Source of the DNA: Nocardioides potassii
Lineage (GTDB): Bacteria > Actinomycetota > Actinomycetes > Propionibacteriales > Nocardioidaceae
Direction of reading: 5' to 3'
Assembly: GCF_021648885.1 (NCBI RefSeq)
Contig: NZ_JAKJHZ010000003.1
Span: forward strand, 62,001-126,000
Length of the DNA: 64,000 nt
Both the position numbers and the translations under genes were made by a program. Position 1 is the first letter of the stretch. Each line of letters starts with the position of its first letter. Shown here one piece after another: positions 1 to 9,110 of this stretch. Below the pieces are notes generated by a model that saw only the letters and a list, made by a program, of their open reading frames with translations, did no database searches and had not been told where the DNA came from.

Positions 1-456
1 CCTGATGAGGAACCGCCGCGCCGCGCCGAGGCTCAGCACCGGCACGATGCACTCGCGCCGCCGCGTCGAGGGGCCGTCGCCGTGCCACCCGGTGCTGTCG
101 CGGTGGGTGCGGTAGAGGTTGATCCAGAGGCGGTCGTAGCTGACGCCGTAGTGCGCGGTCAGGGCCGAGGCCATGGACCTCAGCACCTCGGGGGCGTCCA
201 GCAGCTCGGCGTACTCGGCGGTGAGGCGTGGCTCCCTGACCGTCTGGTCGTACATCCGGCGCCACCGCTGCTCCCAGCGGGCACTCGCCAGCAGGTCCTC
301 GAACACCTGCTCGGCGCCGGCCAGCCAGCCCGGGACGTGCTCGACCCAGGAGTGGGCGTCGAGCCGCACGCGGTGGGCGGTCGAGAACGTGTCGTCGACC
401 CAGGGCTCGCGATCGCCGGCGTCGTCACCGAAGAGCGGGAGGGCGGAGTCCGTCAT
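1..456 (-). CDS. AlkB-like 2-oxoglutarate/Fe(II) oxygenase, C-terminus outside window
   Basis: The reading frame opens with ATG at 456 and runs off the left edge, giving the first 152 residues. Residues 109-128 read RLWINLYRTHRDSTGWHGDG, and HGD at 125-127 is the HxD iron-ligand motif of AlkB-type dioxygenases, followed by a strand resembling the family's VPVLSLG segment (139-144). AlkB proteins oxidatively demethylate alkylated DNA or RNA bases in the cytosol using 2-oxoglutarate. The second iron-binding His and the Arg that bind 2-oxoglutarate would lie in the missing part, so activity cannot be judged. It is transcribed after the LCP gene, 45 bp away, so the two may share a transcript. Confidence 0.8.
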   Translation of the reverse strand, partial: MTDSALPLFGDDAGDREPWVDDTFSTAHRVRLDAHSWVEHVPGWLAGAEQVFEDLLASARWEQRWRRMYDQTVREPRLTAEYAELLDAPEVLRSMASALTAHYGVSYDRLWINLYRTHRDSTGWHGDGPSTRRRECIVPVLSLGAARRFLIR

Positions 457-501
457 GCGTCCGTCCTACCAACCAGCACCGACAGTGCCGCGGTGGGCTG
501 C

Positions 502-1653
502 TCAGGAGCAGATGCCGTAGATCTCGTCCTCGTCCTCCTTCTTCCCGGACTTGGACGGGGAACCGTCGCGGTCCGCCCTCGGACCCTCGGCGTCGACGGA
601 CGTGTCGCCGATCAGCCTCGCCGGGAGCTCCTGGTCGCGGGCGAGCAGCCTCCAGATCTCGTCGGCACGGTCGGTCCAGCGGACCCGGCCGAAGAACTCG
701 CTGTCGCGCGGGTAGTACTCGGTCGGCAGGGTGACGAACTGGATCTCGTCCAGGCCGATGCCCTGGAGCTGCATCGCGACCCTGCCGAGCCGGACGACGT
801 TGGCGAACTCCTCGTCGGTGCGCAGCGACTTCGTGGCCGCGTCGAGGAACTTCACGACCCGGTCCAGCCGGGTCAGCGTGCCGGCCGAGAGCACCTGGCG
901 CACGAGGGCGCCGATGAACTCCTGCTGGCGCCGGATGCGCGAGATGTCGTTGCGCTGGAGCAGGGGTCCGACGTACCGCGCGCGGACGTAGTCGAGCGCC
1001 TCGTCGCCGCTCAGCCTCGACGGGTTCCCCGCCGGTACGAAGATGCCGCGGGGCTTGTCGACGATGTCGTAGGGCACGCACACCTCCACGGCACCCACTG
1101 CGTCGACCATCGAGCCGAAGCTGGCGAAGTCGACCACGATGAAGTGCTCGACCCGGATGTGGGCGTTCTCCTCCAGCTGGCGCATCGTGCACAGCGGCCC
1201 GCCGACGTTGAAGGCGGCGTTCCAGATCACGTCCGTGACCGCCGGGGAGTCGCAGCCGTCCTCCGGCCGGTCGACGATGGAGTCGCGCGGGATCGAGACG
1301 GCGTACGCCCTGGAGCGGTCGGCCGAGAGGTGCACCAGGATCGTGGTGTCGGAACCACCGCCCTGCTCGTCGTCGATGCGGTTCGCACCGGCACGCGAGT
1401 CGGAGCCCATCACCAGGACGTCGAGCGGCCGTCCGTTGCCGGTGTACCGCTCGACCGGTCGCGCCTTCTCGTCCAGCCCATCGGTCGGGACGCTCTCGAT
1501 GTTGCCGTTGAGGTGGCGGACGAACACGACGGTGCTGACGCCGGTGACGAGCGCGAGCACCAGCGCCGTGACCAGGACGATGCGACCGACGGACCACCTG
1601 CGTCTCGCCGTGGCGCGCGGTGGCTCAGCCTCCTCGGGCGACTCGTCTGGCAC
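502..1653 (-). CDS. LytR-CpsA-Psr (LCP) family cell-wall glycopolymer ligase
   Basis: 383 aa from a GTG start at 1653 with GGAAGTGAG just upstream. A basic N-terminus precedes one membrane segment (about residues 22-45), then an extracellular LCP domain (about 75-235) with the family motifs VLVMGSDSR, AVSIPRDS and RIRRQQEFIGALV. LCP enzymes move polyprenyl-phosphate-linked polymers (teichoic acid, arabinogalactan type) onto peptidoglycan on the outer face of the membrane. The Arg-rich motifs that bind the pyrophosphate are present. A close paralogue lies at 21766-23115 on the other side of the tRNA-Arg island, on the opposite strand; the two share most of the LCP domain, but this copy lacks the long Ser/Thr/Pro-rich tail and ends in a short charged segment. 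Confidence 0.9.
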   Translation of the reverse strand: MPDESPEEAEPPRATARRRWSVGRIVLVTALVLALVTGVSTVVFVRHLNGNIESVPTDGLDEKARPVERYTGNGRPLDVLVMGSDSRAGANRIDDEQGGGSDTTILVHLSADRSRAYAVSIPRDSIVDRPEDGCDSPAVTDVIWNAAFNVGGPLCTMRQLEENAHIRVEHFIVVDFASFGSMVDAVGAVEVCVPYDIVDKPRGIFVPAGNPSRLSGDEALDYVRARYVGPLLQRNDISRIRRQQEFIGALVRQVLSAGTLTRLDRVVKFLDAATKSLRTDEEFANVVRLGRVAMQLQGIGLDEIQFVTLPTEYYPRDSEFFGRVRWTDRADEIWRLLARDQELPARLIGDTSVDAEGPRADRDGSPSKSGKKEDEDEIYGICS

Positions 1654-1695
1654 GGGCGCTCACTTCCGTCGCGGTCGGCGCTGACCTGACAGAAG

Positions 1696-2343
1696 TTACT
1701 TCACCGCTTCCCCGTAGAGGCGCCGCAGCATGGCCTCGGGTGACGGCGACTTCCCTCGCGTGGGCGTCTCCCTGACCTCGGCCGCCGCCACCAGGGCCGA
1801 CGCGATGTCGCGGATCTTCCGGTTCGAGTCCGAGGAGAAGGCCCGCAGCAACGCCCACGCTGTCTCCGGGTCGACGCTGTAGAGCTGCACCAGGACGCCC
1901 TTGGCCTGCTCGATGACCGCACGGTGCTCGGCGAAGTCGGAGACCGCCTCGTCCAGCTCCGCGTCGACCGCGTCCCGTCGCACGTCGGTGATGTCCACCA
2001 GGTGCCCCGCGATGACCAGCGCTCGGTCGCGCTGCTCCGCGTGGCCGGCCGCGATCACGACCCGCTCGCGCTGCTTCGCCGTGACGATCCGGTGGAGGAA
2101 CGAGAACGGCTCGCCCCGCTCCACCGCTCCCTCGCGGGAGTCCCACGCCGGGCCGCGGTCCTCCGCCCGGATGTGGCTCATCACCAGCTCGGTCGTCGGC
2201 ACCACGTCGCCCGGCTCGAACCCGTGGATGCGATACATCTCGTCGCTCCACCACCAGTGGTCCCGGTCGGGCTCGTAGGTGTACCTGCCCACCTGCGCGT
2301 TGTGGGACGCGGAGAACGCGCCACCGCCCGACCGGTCGCTCAT
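1696..2343 (-). CDS. PAS-ANTAR domain RNA-binding regulator
   Basis: 215 aa. Residues about 10-120 form a PAS-like sensor (YTYEPDRDHWWWSDEMYRIH and a following GHLVDITDV strand). Residues about 130-195 form an ANTAR domain (AVIEQAKGVLVQLYSVDP, then RKIRDIASALV), a three-helix fold that binds paired hairpins in mRNA leaders and prevents premature termination. In actinobacteria, soluble PAS-ANTAR proteins are common stress or metabolic antiterminators. I chose ATG at 2343; an in-frame ATG at 2379 adds 12 unconserved residues. No clear Shine-Dalgarno is visible at either. The ligand is unknown. The gene stands alone, divergent from the histidine kinase gene. Confidence 0.82.
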   Translation of the reverse strand: MSDRSGGGAFSASHNAQVGRYTYEPDRDHWWWSDEMYRIHGFEPGDVVPTTELVMSHIRAEDRGPAWDSREGAVERGEPFSFLHRIVTAKQRERVVIAAGHAEQRDRALVIAGHLVDITDVRRDAVDAELDEAVSDFAEHRAVIEQAKGVLVQLYSVDPETAWALLRAFSSDSNRKIRDIASALVAAAEVRETPTRGKSPSPEAMLRRLYGEAVK

Positions 2344-2483
2344 GACGCGATGATGCAACCGCCGCAGACAGCCGGGCAAGTCGGACGTGGGCCATGGCGC
2401 GCGCGGTCGCGTCGGCTCCGGGGAACGGATGGTCGCGGGCGCGAACGCTCACCTCGCCATCAGCGCACTGGCACCATGCAGGC

Positions 2484-3680
2484 ATGACGTCCACCACGCA
2501 CCAGTCGCGCCGCGACGTCGTGCTCGACGTGGTGCTCGCCCTGGTGGTCCTGGTGGCGTCGGCCCTGGGTGCGCCGCCCAACAGCCCGTCCACTGCGCCG
2601 TCGTGGCCCGACGCGAACCCGGCCGTGCTGGGCCCGATCGTGCTTGCGAGCCTGCTGCTCCTGCTGCGGCGGCGGTACCCGCAGGCGGTGTGGGCCGGCA
2701 CCGTGGTCCTCGCCCTGGTGCCCGCCGTGACGATCGGTGAGAGCGGCCGGGGACTTCCCGCGGTGGCGGTCGCGCTCTACACCGTGGCGGCGTACGCCGG
2801 GCGGCGCTGGGCGTTGTGGGCCGGGGTGGTGAGCGTCGTGATGGCGATGACGATCTTCCTGACCACGGCGGACTCGGTGCTGAGCGACCCCGCGCTGGTC
2901 GCCGTACTGCCGTGGTGCGGGCTGGCGGCGGCCCTGGGCGACACCGTGCGCAGCCACCGGTTGCGGCTGGCGGACGCACGCGAGCGGGCACGGGTGGCCG
3001 AGGAGACGCGGGAGGAGGAAGCGCGGCGGCGGGTGGCGGAGGAGCGGTTGCGGCTCTCGCGCGAGCTCCACGACGTCATCGGCCACCACCTCGCGGTCAT
3101 CAACGTCCAGGCGGGCCTGGCCGAGGTGCTCACGACCCGCGACCCCGACGGGGCGATCGCGGCGCTCGAGCAGGTGCGCGCGGCCACCTCCGAGGCCCTC
3201 TCGCAGACGAGCGCCCTGGTCGGGCACCTGCGGATCGGCGACGACGACACCGGCCCGGCGCCCACGCTCCGCGACCTCCCCGGCATCGTCGAGTCCACCC
3301 GGGCCGCGGGCGCCGAGGTGCGGTGGACCAGGCGCGGGGACCTTCCCGTGGCCGACGCGGTCGTGGACCGCAACGGTGTGCGCATCGTGCAGGAGGCGCT
3401 GACCAACGCCGTGCGTCACGGTGCGGGGCCGGTCCAGCTGCTGACCGACGCTCGTGACGGACGGCTCCGCATCGAGGTCACGAACCGGCTGCGGCCGGGC
3501 CTGCCTCCCGCGCGCCCCGAGACCGACGGTGGGCACGGGCTCGTCGGGATGCGCGAGCGGGTCATCCTGTGCGGGGGCACCCTGGAGGCAGGCGCCGAGG
3601 GTGAGGCGTTCCGCGTGCTGGTCGAGCTCCCCCTCGATCCGCGAGGGGACGCCCCTGCGACCGTCGAGGAGCCGGCATGA
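2484..3680 (+). CDS. NarL-type sensor histidine kinase
   Basis: 398 aa. The N-terminal third holds about six hydrophobic segments (residues 10-150) and no evident extracellular domain, as in intramembrane-sensing kinases. A coiled, Arg/Glu-rich linker leads to the HisKA_3 motif SRELHDVIGHHLAV, with His196 as phosphoacceptor, and then the ATPase domain with N-box VQEALTNAVRHG and G-box GHGLVGMRERV. ATG at 2484 begins right at the first membrane segment; the frame is open to 2394 but that stretch looks non-coding. The stop overlaps the response-regulator start by 4 bp, so the two are translationally coupled. An ABC exporter follows, which suggests a cell-envelope or antibiotic-sensing module. 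The signal is unknown. Confidence 0.9.
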   Translation: MTSTTHQSRRDVVLDVVLALVVLVASALGAPPNSPSTAPSWPDANPAVLGPIVLASLLLLLRRRYPQAVWAGTVVLALVPAVTIGESGRGLPAVAVALYTVAAYAGRRWALWAGVVSVVMAMTIFLTTADSVLSDPALVAVLPWCGLAAALGDTVRSHRLRLADARERARVAEETREEEARRRVAEERLRLSRELHDVIGHHLAVINVQAGLAEVLTTRDPDGAIAALEQVRAATSEALSQTSALVGHLRIGDDDTGPAPTLRDLPGIVESTRAAGAEVRWTRRGDLPVADAVVDRNGVRIVQEALTNAVRHGAGPVQLLTDARDGRLRIEVTNRLRPGLPPARPETDGGHGLVGMRERVILCGGTLEAGAEGEAFRVLVELPLDPRGDAPATVEEPA

Positions 3681-4357
3681 CGATCCGGGTGGCCATCGCC
3701 GACGACCAGGCGCTGATCCGCGCCGGGTTCGCCGCCATCCTCGGCACGCACGACGACATCGAGGTGGTGGCCGAGGCGGCCGACGGCCACGAGGCGCTGG
3801 ACGCCGTTCGCGGCACCCGTCCCGACGTGGTCCTGATGGACATCCGGATGCCGGGCCTGGACGGACTTGCCGCGACCGAGGCGATCAGCGCGGACCCCGA
3901 CCTGGCGGGCGTCCGCGTGGTGGTGCTGACGACCTTCGAGTCCGACGACTACGTCGTCGCCGCCCTGCGCGCCGGTGCGGCAGGGTTCCTCGGCAAGGAC
4001 GTCGGACCCCAGGGCCTCGCGGAGGCGATCCGCGTGGTCGCCGCGGGCGAGGCGCTCCTCTCGCCGCGCGCCACCCGCAGCCTCATCGACCGCCACCTCG
4101 CCGTCCCCATCGCGGCCACCACCGACCGCGTCGACGAACGACTGGCCGACCTCACCGAGCGTGAACGGGAGGTCGTGACCCTGGTCGGGCTCGGCCTCGA
4201 CAACGCACAGATCGCCGAACGGCTCGTCGTCTCGCCGCACACCGCCAAGACCCACGTCAACCGGGCCATGGCCAAGGTCGGCGCCCGCGATCGCGCCCAG
4301 CTGGTCGTGCTCGCCTACCAGACCGGGCTCGTGCAGCCCGGCCGCACCACCGACTGA
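3677..4357 (+). CDS. NarL/LuxR-family response regulator
   Basis: 226 aa. Receiver domain at residues 3-120 with acidic pocket DD9-10, phosphoacceptor Asp55 (VVLMDIRMPG) and conserved Lys107 (GFLGKD). The C-terminal LuxR helix-turn-helix begins at LTEREREVVTLVGLGLDNAQ and contains NAQIAERLVVSPHTAKTHVN. It is the partner of the kinase encoded immediately upstream (ATGA overlap) and probably activates or represses the ABC genes downstream. An imperfect 22-bp dyad at 4380-4401, between this gene and the ATPase gene, is a candidate binding site. Confidence 0.93.
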   Translation: MTIRVAIADDQALIRAGFAAILGTHDDIEVVAEAADGHEALDAVRGTRPDVVLMDIRMPGLDGLAATEAISADPDLAGVRVVVLTTFESDDYVVAALRAGAAGFLGKDVGPQGLAEAIRVVAAGEALLSPRATRSLIDRHLAVPIAATTDRVDERLADLTEREREVVTLVGLGLDNAQIAERLVVSPHTAKTHVNRAMAKVGARDRAQLVVLAYQTGLVQPGRTTD

Positions 4358-4379
4358 CCCGGTCCGGCTCCTGCCATCG

Positions 4380-4401
4380 GCGTACTGCGCCTGCGGTACG
4401 C
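4380..4401. promoter_or_regulatory. Dyad in the gap before the ABC exporter
   Basis: GCGTACTGC-GCCT-GCGGTACGC: 9-bp arms with one mismatch, ending 57 bp before the ABC ATPase start. It sits where a LuxR-type response regulator would bind to control the exporter, although a weak terminator hairpin is an alternative reading. There is no T-run, which favours an operator. Confidence 0.4.
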
Positions 4402-4458
4402 GGAGGACGCTCCCGCTGCGCGATGTGGACGACGGGGCGTGCGCGCGAACCTCGATGC

Positions 4459-5401
<943 letters not shown>

Positions 5402-5409
<8 letters not shown>

Positions 5410-6262
5410 CCTCACCGCCACCCGCACCCCGCCCGCCACGACGACACCGACGACGGCCGGCACCACGGCGTACCGCCTCACCTTCGCCCGGGTGCTTCGC
5501 TCGGAGTGGATCCGGCTCGTCACCACCCGGTCCACCCGGTGGACCCTCCTCGCGACCGGACTCGTGATGGTCGCCATCGGGCTCGTCGCCGCGAGCGTCT
5601 CCGGCTCCGGCACGTCGGCCCAGCCCGGCGGGCCCACCCCGGCCTTCGAGACCTCGGACCCGATGGCCACCCTCATGGCCGGCGCCACGCCCGGCTTCCT
5701 GCTCATGGTCGTGCTCGGCGTCATCGTCGGCGCCCGGGAGTACGGCACCGGGCTCGCCCGCACGACGTACGCCGCGGTGCCACGCCGGTGGCCCGTGGTC
5801 CTCGGCAGGATGCTGGTCCTGGCCGCGGCCGCGACGGTGGTGGTCGGGCTGGGTGCGCTCATCGCCTTCGTCGGCGGCAACGCTGTGCTCTCCGCGAGCG
5901 ACGCACCCACGGCCGGCTGGGGCGACGACGGCGTGGTCCGGGCGCTGATCGGCAACATCGGCTACCTCGTGGGCAGCGCCGTCATCGGCGTGGCGGTCGG
6001 CACCCTGACCCGGAGCATCGGATCGGGCCTGGGGATCGTGATCGGCCTCGGCCTCGTGCTGCCGGCCTTCGGCACGCTGCTGCTGCCCGAGGACTACCAG
6101 GGCGTGCTCGACTACCTGCCGTCCCAGGCCGGGATGTCCTTCACGGCGCTCGACGCAGGCAGCGACTACCTGTCCGTGGGACTCGGTGCGGCCGTCTTCC
6201 TCGTCTGGGTCGTCGGCACCGGCGCCGCGGCGCTCGTCAGCGTCCTGCGCCGCGACGTGTGA
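5402..6262 (+). CDS. ABC-2 type permease subunit
   Basis: 286 aa integral membrane protein with about six hydrophobic segments: near residues 43-63, 90-112, 135-160, 180-205, 207-228 and 255-278. The N-terminal 20 residues are Thr/Pro-rich and cytosolic. A typical ABC-2 motif, IRLVTTRSTRWTLLATG, precedes the first helix. It would form the membrane path for the ATPase encoded just upstream, most likely as a 2+2 complex. The 8-bp overlap with that gene supports co-expression. Confidence 0.88.
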
Positions 6263-6336
6263 GGCGGTCCGGGCGCGTGCGAACCGGTCGGCCGGGGGAC
6301 CCGGGTCGGTCTTGCCCCGGCATCGACACTGGAGGC

Positions 6337-6801
6337 ATGGCTGGGGAGACGGTGCGGTTCGAGGCCGTGGTGGAACCCCTCGTCTGGGGCCGCAACACCT
6401 ACACCGTCCTGAAGGTCCCCGACCGCCTCGCGCGCAGCGCGACGCTCGCGCGCACCCGCCGGGTGGAGGGCACGATCAATGGCGTCGAGGTCAACGCCGG
6501 CCTCAACCGCGCGGACGTCATCGAGGAGACGTTCCTCTACGTCGGCAAGCCGATGCTGCGCCGGATCGAGGCGGCGCTGGGCGACGTCGTGGACTGCGCC
6601 CTCGCGCCTGCCGACCCCGACCGCGTCCCGGTGCCCGACGACGTCGTCGAGGCGCTCGAGCGCGGCGGCAGGACGGACGCATTCGAGCGGCTGCCGGCGT
6701 CACGCCGGAGGCAGCTGCTGGTGCCGGTGGAGGCGGCCGCACGGGCCGACACCCGCGCCCGTCGGCTCGATGACCTGATCAGGGCCCTCGACCCCGGCTG
6801 A
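6337..6801 (+). CDS. DUF1905/YdeI-like (OmdA-type) protein
   Basis: 154 aa soluble protein. The first 90 residues match the DUF1905 barrel (VRFEAVVEPLVWGRNTYTVL, then VEGTINGVEVNAGLNR), and the C-terminus matches the short helical bacteriocin-protection segment of the YdeI/OmdA family (DDVVEALERGGRTDAFERLP). The biochemical function of the family is unclear. The start at 6337 is fixed by GGAGG at 6331-6335. This is the last backbone gene before the tRNA-Arg island. Confidence 0.8.
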   Translation: MAGETVRFEAVVEPLVWGRNTYTVLKVPDRLARSATLARTRRVEGTINGVEVNAGLNRADVIEETFLYVGKPMLRRIEAALGDVVDCALAPADPDRVPVPDDVVEALERGGRTDAFERLPASRRRQLLVPVEAAARADTRARRLDDLIRALDPG

Positions 6802-6836
6802 GACCGACGGGACACGTGCCCGTGGTGGGTGACAGT

Positions 6837-6898
6837 GGTGCCCCAGGCAAGAGTCGAACTTGCGACCTTTCGCTTAGGAGGCGGCTGCTCTACCCACT
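6837..6898. repeat. Left attachment repeat: tRNA-Arg 3' fragment
   Basis: 62 bp matching 21524-21585 with one mismatch (C for T at 6893). It holds the minus-strand tRNA from the acceptor 3' end through the anticodon arm to part of the D arm; after 6898 the sequence diverges, so D-arm pairing and the 5' acceptor strand are lost and it cannot be a functional tRNA. Confidence 0.88.
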
Positions 6899-7364
6899 TG
6901 GGCCCTCGTCAAGAACGAGATGCAAAGTCGCCCGAACTAATATCTGTAGGCTCCTGAACTGCGGTTTTGCTCGTTAGCACTGATCCTCGCTGGGCTTCGC
7001 CTGTCCGGCTGGCGGCTGCTGTATCCGGGTTCTTTCGGTGGTTCCGGGGGAATACGGGGGGAAGTTTGGAGCGATCGCGCGTCGTCCAGGTGGTGCCTCG
7101 TCAGGCTTGTCGCTTCAGAGTCCGGGGCTGTGGCGTTGACGGAGCAATGCGACGAACCGTGGTGGTCAAACCTCACATTGCGCCTGCGGTGGATCTGCGG
7201 ATCGCCTAATCGGTTCGTGAGTTCGGTCGGCGGACAATCCACCGGAGAAGCCGGCCCAGGTTCGATCTGCGGCGAAATGTACCAGCGGCGAGTGCCCGAG
7301 CAACGCGCGCATACGCCGGCTCGCCGACAGAGCGTGAAGGCATGAGCTAACCGACCCGCGACAG
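6899..7364. other. Island left end, no gene
   Basis: 466 bp with no convincing reading frame; the open frames have unnatural composition and no family resemblance. It contains the 23-bp repeat at 7044-7066 that recurs near the right end. It probably represents one arm of the former phage-like attP site. Confidence 0.6.
7044..7066. repeat. Left copy of 23-bp subterminal island repeat
   Basis: Begins CCGGGGGAATACGGGGGG and continues AAGTT; identical in sequence and orientation to 21368-21390. Both copies lie about 130-145 bp inside the attachment repeats, so on an excised circle they would flank the crossover core. Candidate arm-type integrase binding sites. Confidence 0.6.
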
Positions 7365-9041
7365 TCACCAACGCTCCGAGGCACGCTTGTTGAACTGCTC
7401 TGTGTACGACTTGATGGCAGCGTCTGCTCGCTGCATGTCCCCACCGAACAGACCGGCCTGGATCGGTCCCCACGTAGCACCGTCTCGCTCCAACTCGTAG
7501 GCCCAGCCAGTGATGGGGCTGGAGTCGATGCGGTACATGTCGCTCGCCGCGCGGCCAAACCAGTAGCCCATACGCCAGCGTTGTCCCGACTCGGCAACCG
7601 GACGCGTCAGGAAACGGTCTTCTGCGACGATCCCGATGAAGACCTCGGCTCGCTCGAACTCCGTCGTCCAGGTGTGGTCATCTGGCATCTGGTCGGCGAA
7701 CAGAGGCTGCAAGGTCTTGAACACCCAGTTGAACTCGGGGGTTGCCCCGGATCGCATGTGCTTGTCCTCGCCGAGTTCGGCGAGCACGTTGTCGATCGTT
7801 CGGCCCTGCGATGCTGCGTAGGCCAGCAGCGCGGCAACTCCATTTCCGTGCTGGAAGGCATGGAACGGATCTGTCAGCTCGAGCAAGGCAACGGGAGGGC
7901 CAGCAAACCGCGCGTGCCGGACTGCCGGGTCGACCGCGACCGCCTTGAAGTTGTCCCAACGCCTGTCGGAGACAGCGGCGATGGCAGCGGTCACTACTGC
8001 GAAGGTTGCGGGAAGCCGGCGTAGGTCAGTGAGCGCCTCATAGCCCGCCACGGCAGTGGTCGAGGCTTCGACCATGCGCCGCAGGCCGGTAATCCAAGGA
8101 GTCAGCAGGCTGGGGTCGCCCCAGCGGGCAGCGATCCGCAGCGACGCGCAGAACGGCGCCGCAAGCAACCAGGCCTGGTGCGCCTGCTTGGCGATGATCC
8201 CCGCTTGCTGGTTGCTCGTCCCGGCAATGGGACCGGCGCCAAACGCCTCATCTTTGAGCACGCCAACCACCCGGTTCGCTTCCTGCGTGATTAGCTCGTC
8301 GAGCTCGATGCGGCGACTCCCGTCAAGAAGCAGATCCTTTGTGAGGACGCGCATCATTTCCGGTCGGGTCGAATCGGTTGCTTCCGCAACTGCAGCCATG
8401 GTGGCTGCAGGACTCAGAGGTCTATCGCCCATAATCCGGTTAATAGTCGTCACGAGCGAGGCGGCAGCCGCCGGCTCGGTCGGGCCGTACAGGTCAACGT
8501 AGTTCAGATCAGCCAGGCCACGACCGCCCCCGAGATCCCATTCGGGAAGGGGCCCGTTGTCGAAGCGCACAGGGATTAGCCACTTGTGCCCCGGGGGCAT
8601 CTGGCGGAACTCCTCGACGGCGAGGGTGAGCTCTTCGTTCATGTGAGTCTTGGTGCGCGATCGCGAGTCCTCGGAGAAGCAGGCGAGGAAGACCAGCGAA
8701 CCGTCCCGGATCGCTTTCTTGATCTCCGCGCGCCAGTTGTCACCCGGCGCCAGATTCACGCGGTCGCGCCAAAACGGAATCTGCGCCGCGTCCAAGATCG
8801 CGCAGAGGCGGTCCACCTGCGTGTCGTTCTCGTGCACGTATGAGATGAAGACGTGCTTCTCAGTTCCTGGGGCCACGATCGGAGCGTAGATCGACGGACC
8901 GACAGCTGCCGCAGCGACGCGGCGCATCGCGCTCGTGCTCACGCGCGCGGCGTTCCCTTGCCTCGGCTTTTGCCCGTTGATCCAGCCCGTGACGAGGCCG
9001 CCAGAGACGGCCAAGATCCCGCCCAAGCCCGTGGTCAGCAA
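7365..9041 (-). CDS. TIR-domain protein with N-terminal hydrophobic segment, putative NADase effector
   Basis: 558 aa. Residues 2-20 are hydrophobic (LGGILAVSGGLVTGW), a possible membrane anchor. Residues 61-186 form a TIR domain: KHVFISYVHEND (box 1), IPFWRDRVNLAPGDNW, then MNEELTLAVEEF, where Glu137 occupies the position of the catalytic Glu in NAD-cleaving TIR enzymes. The remaining 370 residues are mostly helical with no family I recognise. Bacterial TIR proteins act in anti-phage systems by destroying NAD or making signal nucleotides. The start is TTG at 9041; the frame is open back to the nuclease stop at 9111 without a better start. It is encoded 69 bp after the nuclease gene in the same direction, so the two are probably one transcript. 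The role in defence is inferred. Confidence 0.75.
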   Translation of the reverse strand: MLTTGLGGILAVSGGLVTGWINGQKPRQGNAARVSTSAMRRVAAAAVGPSIYAPIVAPGTEKHVFISYVHENDTQVDRLCAILDAAQIPFWRDRVNLAPGDNWRAEIKKAIRDGSLVFLACFSEDSRSRTKTHMNEELTLAVEEFRQMPPGHKWLIPVRFDNGPLPEWDLGGGRGLADLNYVDLYGPTEPAAAASLVTTINRIMGDRPLSPAATMAAVAEATDSTRPEMMRVLTKDLLLDGSRRIELDELITQEANRVVGVLKDEAFGAGPIAGTSNQQAGIIAKQAHQAWLLAAPFCASLRIAARWGDPSLLTPWITGLRRMVEASTTAVAGYEALTDLRRLPATFAVVTAAIAAVSDRRWDNFKAVAVDPAVRHARFAGPPVALLELTDPFHAFQHGNGVAALLAYAASQGRTIDNVLAELGEDKHMRSGATPEFNWVFKTLQPLFADQMPDDHTWTTEFERAEVFIGIVAEDRFLTRPVAESGQRWRMGYWFGRAASDMYRIDSSPITGWAYELERDGATWGPIQAGLFGGDMQRADAAIKSYTEQFNKRASERW

Positions 9042-9110
9042 AGGTGAGGCCAGTCCTTGCGCCGTGGTGCCGCGAATCGACCACTCAGTCGCAATGACGC
9101 GCTGGCGCGG

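Noticed and set aside
82..1689. 535-residue plus-strand open frame opposite the LCP gene
   Set aside because: It is antisense to a clear LCP gene; long antisense frames are expected at this GC content, and the translation has no recognisable motifs.
6837..6898. Second tRNA-Arg gene
   Set aside because: The D arm and 5' acceptor strand are missing, so it is only the attachment-site fragment.
6937..7473. 178-residue minus-strand frame at the island left end
   Set aside because: No motif, unnatural composition, crosses the repeat at 7044 and the end of the TIR gene.
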